DNA of 16,732 nt from Darwinibacter acetoxidans_A (GTDB lineage: Bacteria; Bacillota; Limnochordia; Darwinibacteriales; Darwinibacteriaceae). Position 1 is the first letter of the stretch, and every line of letters begins with the position of its first letter. The DNA lies in the NCBI GenBank assembly GCA_041936745.1, contig JBHGWS010000133.1, forward strand, positions 1 to 16,732, given 5' to 3'. The position numbers were made by a program, and so were the translations under genes. Positions 13,537 to 16,732 of this stretch are shown piece after piece. The notes under the pieces were generated by a model that searched no databases, had not been told where the DNA came from, and was given only the letters and a program-made list of their open reading frames with translations.

Positions 13537-14397
13537 TTAACCGACCGGGTAAGCGAACATGGCAACTGTGCCCGGCCCGGTGTGGACGCCAATGGTTGGG
13601 CCGATTGGCCCGATCATTATTTCGCCGTCCAAGGGCAAAATCTCCCGCAGGGCCTCTGCCAGTTTCTCCGCTTCCATAGGACTCATGGAGTGGCTTAAGC
13701 CAACCCGGAACCGCCGGTTGGGATGTTTTTCCCGCATTTCTGCCGCTAAATCGTGCAGGCGCTTGAGGGCTCTGGCTTTGCCTCTTATTTTTTCAAACGG
13801 TGCCACTTCCCCGTCCACAAGAGTAAGGACGGGTTTAATATTTAAAAGGGTCCCAACCAGTGCTGACGCTAAACCGATTCGGCCGTTTTTTTGTAGATAT
13901 TCCAAGGTATCTACAACAAAATAAACGTGCAGACTCTCCACGGCCTGCCCAACCAGATCCAAAACCTCATCTAAGCCCAAACCTTTTTGCACCGCTTCGG
14001 CTGCCGCGGCAGCAATCATCCCGGCCCCGATCGAAGCACACTTCGAATCGACTGTGACTACTTTAATATCCGGTTCTACCATGGTTCCCGCTAAAACTGC
14101 CGATTGATAAGTACCGCTCATTTTAGTGCTGAGATGAACGGAGATAATTGTATCGCCCGGTTCGGCTATTTTTTCATAAACCTGCACAAAATCGATTGGC
14201 GAAGGTTGGCAGGTACTGGGCATAACGTCATCGCTCTGCAGCCTTTCATAAAACTGTTCGACGGAGATATCCACCCCGTCATGAAAAATTTCTTCTTCAA
14301 ATTGAACGGTCAGAGGGACCACATGGATCGCCAATTTTCTTAAAACCCGGGAAGTCAAATCGCTTCCGCTGTCAGTTACGACGTGCAGTTTAGGCAT
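13537..14397 (-). CDS. degV: DegV family fatty-acid-binding protein (candidate FakB)
   Basis: 286 residues. DegV proteins bind one fatty acid in a deep pocket; those called FakB present it to the kinase FakA, giving acyl-phosphate. Family features: N-terminal VTDSGSDL (7-14), PSTCQPSP near 60-67, VHLSTKMSGTYQSA at 87-100, whose Ser/Thr residues line the head-group site, and C-terminal GPTIGVHTGPGTVAMF. ATG start with AGGAGG 8 nt upstream. It lies 28 nt behind the fakA gene, which strongly supports the FakB role; other DegV paralogues elsewhere may share the work. Chain-length preference cannot be read from the sequence. Confidence 0.9.
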   Translation of the reverse strand: MPKLHVVTDSGSDLTSRVLRKLAIHVVPLTVQFEEEIFHDGVDISVEQFYERLQSDDVMPSTCQPSPIDFVQVYEKIAEPGDTIISVHLSTKMSGTYQSAVLAGTMVEPDIKVVTVDSKCASIGAGMIAAAAAEAVQKGLGLDEVLDLVGQAVESLHVYFVVDTLEYLQKNGRIGLASALVGTLLNIKPVLTLVDGEVAPFEKIRGKARALKRLHDLAAEMREKHPNRRFRVGLSHSMSPMEAEKLAEALREILPLDGEIMIGPIGPTIGVHTGPGTVAMFAYPVG

Positions 14398-14425
14398 TGC
14401 TCGAACCTCCTATTTAAAACCGGCC

Positions 14426-16132
14426 TTATTCAACAGAGAGAATATAGTAGTAGAGCGGTTGGCCGCCGCTGTACATCTCGACTTCACATTGAGGATGGTC
14501 CTTAGCGACTCTCTCCCGCAGCTTGGCAGCTTCTGCCTCGTCCTGCTCGGCGCCGTAATAGATAGTAATTACGGAAGCGTTTTCATCAACCATATCTGCC
14601 AGTAAATTAGCGGCTACGTTTTCCGGATCGGAACCAACGACAGTGATTTTACCGTCGGTTAAGCCGATAATATCCCTCTCCTCAATCTGTAAATCCCCCG
14701 CAACGGTGGAGCGCACCGCGTAGGTAACCTCACCCGTTATCACTTCTTTGATGGCAGCCTCCATGGGCTCCACGTTATCCGCCGCGGTGCCCTCAGGGGT
14801 AAAGTACATTAAGGCGCTGATACCTTGGGGCACCGACCTGGTCGGGATAACCTTTATCTTTTTATCAACCAGTTCTTTGACCTGCTGCGCCGCGAAAATG
14901 ATGTTTTTATTGTTGGGCAGCATTAAAACGGTTTCTGCGTTAACCTTGTTGACCGCGGCAACCAAATCTTCCGTACTGGGGTTCATAGACTGGCCGCCGG
15001 AGACTACATAATCCACGCCCAGGCTTTTAAAAATTTCCGCTAAGCCCTCACCGGGCGCCACGGCAACAACTCCGATATTTTTAGCGGTTTCTTCGGGCGC
15101 TGCCTGCGGAAAACCGATTACGTTATCTTCCTGGAGGTTCAAGCGGTGCTCGTGCTCTGGCGCTTGCCTGCGGCCTTTTTCATATTCCTGCTGCTGCAGG
15201 AACATGTTATCGATGGCTATTTCGGTCAGTTCGCCCAAGCCGGCGCAAAACTGCAGGACTGAGCCCGGGTCATCCGTGTGCAGGTGTACTTTTACCGTCT
15301 GCGGATCGCCGACCACGATCATGGAATCGCCCTTCGGCGTTAATTCGCGCTGAATCATTTCGCGGTTGAGGTTTTCTCCCAGAATGATAAATTCCGTACA
15401 GTATTTATTGCTCAAAACCGCTTCGCCGGGCACAGCCTCTGCCGTTTCAGCCACAGGCTCTGCCGCAGACTTTTTAAAATAGGCGGAAAGTTCCAGGGGA
15501 TCTGCACTCAAGCCGATGACAAAACCTTCCAAGATGCAGACAAGCCCCTTCCCGCCCGCATCAACTACGCCGGCTTCTTTTAAGACAGGCAGAATGTTAG
15601 GTGTATCCTCCAAGGCCGCGGTGGCGCCGTCTAACGCCGCTTTTAAGACAAATTCCGCATTGCCGCCTTTTTCCGCTGCCTCCTGGGCTGCATCGGCAGC
15701 TACGCGGCCGACGGTAAGCATCGTGCCTTCTACAGGTTTCATTACCGCCCGGTAAGTGGTTTTTGCCGAGGCCACGAGCGCCTGGGCTAAATCAGTGCCG
15801 CTCGCCGCTTCTTTGGTATTTTCCAAACCTTCGGCAAAACCGCGGAAAAACTGGGAGAGGATGACGCCGCTGTTGCCGCGGGCACCCATTAAAGAACCTT
15901 TGGCTAACAGAGCTGTTAATTGTTTCAGGTCGTTTGATTTCGATTGTTCCACTTCGGCCAGTGCGGCGTTAAGAGTCAATGACATGTTTGTCCCCGTATC
16001 TCCGTCCGGGACCGGAAATACATTAAGCGCATTTACTATATCTTTTTGCTGGCTCAGATTGTAAGCCGCGGCCAGCAGCATATTCTTAAAAGTCAAACCA
16101 GTAATCACGTCCAAGACTTTTCCTCCGCTCAC
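14426..16132 (-). CDS. fakA: Fatty acid kinase catalytic subunit FakA (YloV, DAK2 domain)
   Basis: Phosphorylates fatty acids held by FakB to acyl-phosphate for PlsX/PlsY. 568 residues, slightly longer than S. aureus FakA. An N-terminal DhaL/DAK2 kinase domain carries the Mg-ATP loop VFPVPDGDTGTNM (Asp43, Asp45) and LMGARGNSGVILSQ at 82-94; a middle domain has Cys245 and His283-x-His285 (VHLHTDD), matching the zinc site known in FakA; the C-terminal third is DegV-like. GTG start at 16132 overlaps the yloU stop as GTGA. A TTG at 16114 has a better ribosome site (GGAGGA, 6 nt upstream) and would shorten the protein by six residues; both are plausible. Confidence 0.94.
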   Translation of the reverse strand: MSGGKVLDVITGLTFKNMLLAAAYNLSQQKDIVNALNVFPVPDGDTGTNMSLTLNAALAEVEQSKSNDLKQLTALLAKGSLMGARGNSGVILSQFFRGFAEGLENTKEAASGTDLAQALVASAKTTYRAVMKPVEGTMLTVGRVAADAAQEAAEKGGNAEFVLKAALDGATAALEDTPNILPVLKEAGVVDAGGKGLVCILEGFVIGLSADPLELSAYFKKSAAEPVAETAEAVPGEAVLSNKYCTEFIILGENLNREMIQRELTPKGDSMIVVGDPQTVKVHLHTDDPGSVLQFCAGLGELTEIAIDNMFLQQQEYEKGRRQAPEHEHRLNLQEDNVIGFPQAAPEETAKNIGVVAVAPGEGLAEIFKSLGVDYVVSGGQSMNPSTEDLVAAVNKVNAETVLMLPNNKNIIFAAQQVKELVDKKIKVIPTRSVPQGISALMYFTPEGTAADNVEPMEAAIKEVITGEVTYAVRSTVAGDLQIEERDIIGLTDGKITVVGSDPENVAANLLADMVDENASVITIYYGAEQDEAEAAKLRERVAKDHPQCEVEMYSGGQPLYYYILSVE

Positions 16133-16497
16133 TTTCTCTTTGCTCCGGTTACCCGCACACTCTGTACTTTGACATTGATGCGATCGACTTTAAGTCCAAG
16201 AATGGTTTCAACCGCGTACTTAACCCTTTCTTGAACATTTTTGGCAACCTCAGATATTTTGACACCGTATTCAACAACTATATATAATTGAACACTGATG
16301 CTGTCTTCGTTAAATTGGATATCCACCCCGCGCTCGAAATTCTCACGGCGGAGCAGATCAGTTAATTCTTCCTGCACATTGCGAGGAGCCATGCCCACCA
16401 AGCCATAACACTCCATGGCTGCCACACCGCAGACGGTCGCTATAACTTCTTCTCTAATGTTTATTTTTCCAAGCCCGGATTGAATTTCTTGGGTCAC
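16129..16497 (-). CDS. yloU: Asp23/Gls24 family envelope protein YloU
   Basis: 122 residues. Asp23-family proteins are abundant, often membrane-associated and linked to envelope stress; YloU is encoded upstream of yloV in B. subtilis. Seen: GKINIREEVIATVCGVAAMECYGLVGM (residues about 9-35), then the beta-strand pair DISVQLYIVVEYGVKISEV typical of the family. No signal peptide or membrane helix. Start: the GTG at 16497 has AAAGGGGG 6 nt upstream; a longer frame to 16536 would translate this site and lacks its own. Overlaps fakA by 4 nt, so the two are coupled. Confidence 0.92.
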   Translation of the reverse strand: MTQEIQSGLGKINIREEVIATVCGVAAMECYGLVGMAPRNVQEELTDLLRRENFERGVDIQFNEDSISVQLYIVVEYGVKISEVAKNVQERVKYAVETILGLKVDRINVKVQSVRVTGAKRK

Positions 16498-16551
16498 AAT
16501 AGTCCCCCTTTCGCCAACCTTACCAGATCGGACCATTTTGCTATCACTACC

Positions 16552-16580
16552 ATTCTAACCATTCAATGTGTGATTGTAAA
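16552..16580 (-). promoter_or_regulatory. Sigma-A promoter of yloU-fakA-degV-recG
   Basis: Minus strand: TTTACA (16575-16580), 17 bp, TAGAAT (16552-16557), each hexamer one base from consensus. The start is predicted near 16545, giving a leader of about 48 nt to the yloU GTG. The spacing of the genes behind it suggests one transcript through recG. Confidence 0.82.
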
Positions 16581-16732
16581 GGAATTTATCAAGGGAGCTA
16601 ATTGCGTTGTCACCCTTTTTGGCAAAAAGTTAAAAAGAAAATGTACCTCGAAGTCGACATTAGTTCGCTTTTTCGCAGCATACGTGCACCCGGTGTTGTT
16701 TGAAGCGAAATTAAGGATCACTAAATAAAACT
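16581..16732. other. Non-coding right edge with short inverted repeats
   Basis: No convincing gene on either strand upstream of the yloU promoter. It is AT-rich near the promoter, with CTTTTT-ggc-AAAAAG at 16615-16629, and farther right TTCGCTT (16664-16670) pairs with AAGCGAA (16703-16709). In related genomes the divergent rpmB gene follows at this place; no part of it is recognisable here. Confidence 0.5.

Noticed and set aside
15192..15212. TTCCTGC / GCAGGAA hairpin in fakA
   Set aside because: Only 7 bp, encodes a Gln-rich stretch (LQQQEY), and lacks a U-tract.
16655..16672. Possible LexA box (CGAAC, 4 nt, then GTCGA on the minus strand)
   Set aside because: Only the left half fits the Gram-positive CGAAC-N4-GTTCG consensus; the right half has two mismatches and no SOS gene is next to it.
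16480..16728. 82-codon plus-strand open frame at the right edge
   Set aside because: It runs across the yloU promoter and start on the other strand, has no ribosome site and no recognisable protein features.
1..16732. Search for CRISPR arrays, tRNA genes, transposons, phage genes or toxin-antitoxin pairs
   Set aside because: No regularly spaced repeats, tRNA-like cloverleaf, transposase, integrase or small two-gene toxin module was seen; the window is core chromosome.

Overview
The window is an ordinary-looking but very informative stretch of chromosome from a spore-forming member of the Firmicutes, most probably a Clostridia lineage. The reasons are the sporulation membrane protein YlbJ, the FapR lipid regulator with its operator, DegV/FakA-type genes, purine-rich Shine-Dalgarno sites of the AGGAGG type, frequent GTG and TTG starts, and moderate GC by eye. 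I see no phage, insertion sequence, CRISPR, tRNA or rRNA.

Almost everything is on the minus strand; read right to left it is: Asp23/YloU, FakA/YloV, a DegV protein, RecG (13.5-16.5 kb and 11.5-13.5 kb); RsmD, CoaD and a small coiled-coil protein (9.8-11.4 kb); then, across a plus-strand ylbJ (8.6-9.8 kb), the patatin-like YlbK, a DUF177/YceD protein and ribosomal protein L32 (7.0-8.6 kb); then FapR, PlsX, FabH, FabD, FabG, ACP, FabF and RNase III (0.4-6.9 kb). A plus-strand fragment at the left edge (2-409) is the C-terminal part of a LexA/S24-like protein that has lost its catalytic residues. Compared with what I know of Bacillus subtilis, this is two separate neighbourhoods joined: the ylbH-ylbI-ylbJ-ylbK-ylbN-rpmF block sits inside the yloU-yloV-recG / fapR-plsX-fab-rnc block.

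Transcription units can be read directly. A good sigma-A promoter (16552-16580) precedes yloU. A perfect consensus promoter (TTGACA, 17 bp, TATAAT; 7738-7766) drives yceD-rpmF, which ends in a clear intrinsic terminator (6948-6980). Just beyond it a second promoter (6903-6931) followed by a FapR operator (6875-6891) drives fapR-plsX-fabHDG-acpP-fabF-rnc. The genes of this last unit abut or overlap.

Functionally the window centres on membrane lipid supply. FabD, FabH, FabG, FabF and ACP make and extend acyl-ACP; PlsX converts acyl-ACP to acyl-phosphate; FakA with a DegV-family fatty-acid-binding protein makes acyl-phosphate from free fatty acid; FapR represses synthesis until malonyl-CoA accumulates; a patatin-like hydrolase could release acyl chains. 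No enoyl-ACP reductase, dehydratase or acetyl-CoA carboxylase is encoded here. The remaining genes are ribosome (L32, YceD, RsmD, RNase III), DNA repair (RecG) and CoA synthesis (CoaD). I found no convincing new multi-gene system; the points most worth a second look are the dead S24-like protein, the SepIVA-like coiled-coil protein, the consensus promoter with an almost absent leader, the yceD/rpmF overlap and two intragenic hairpins.
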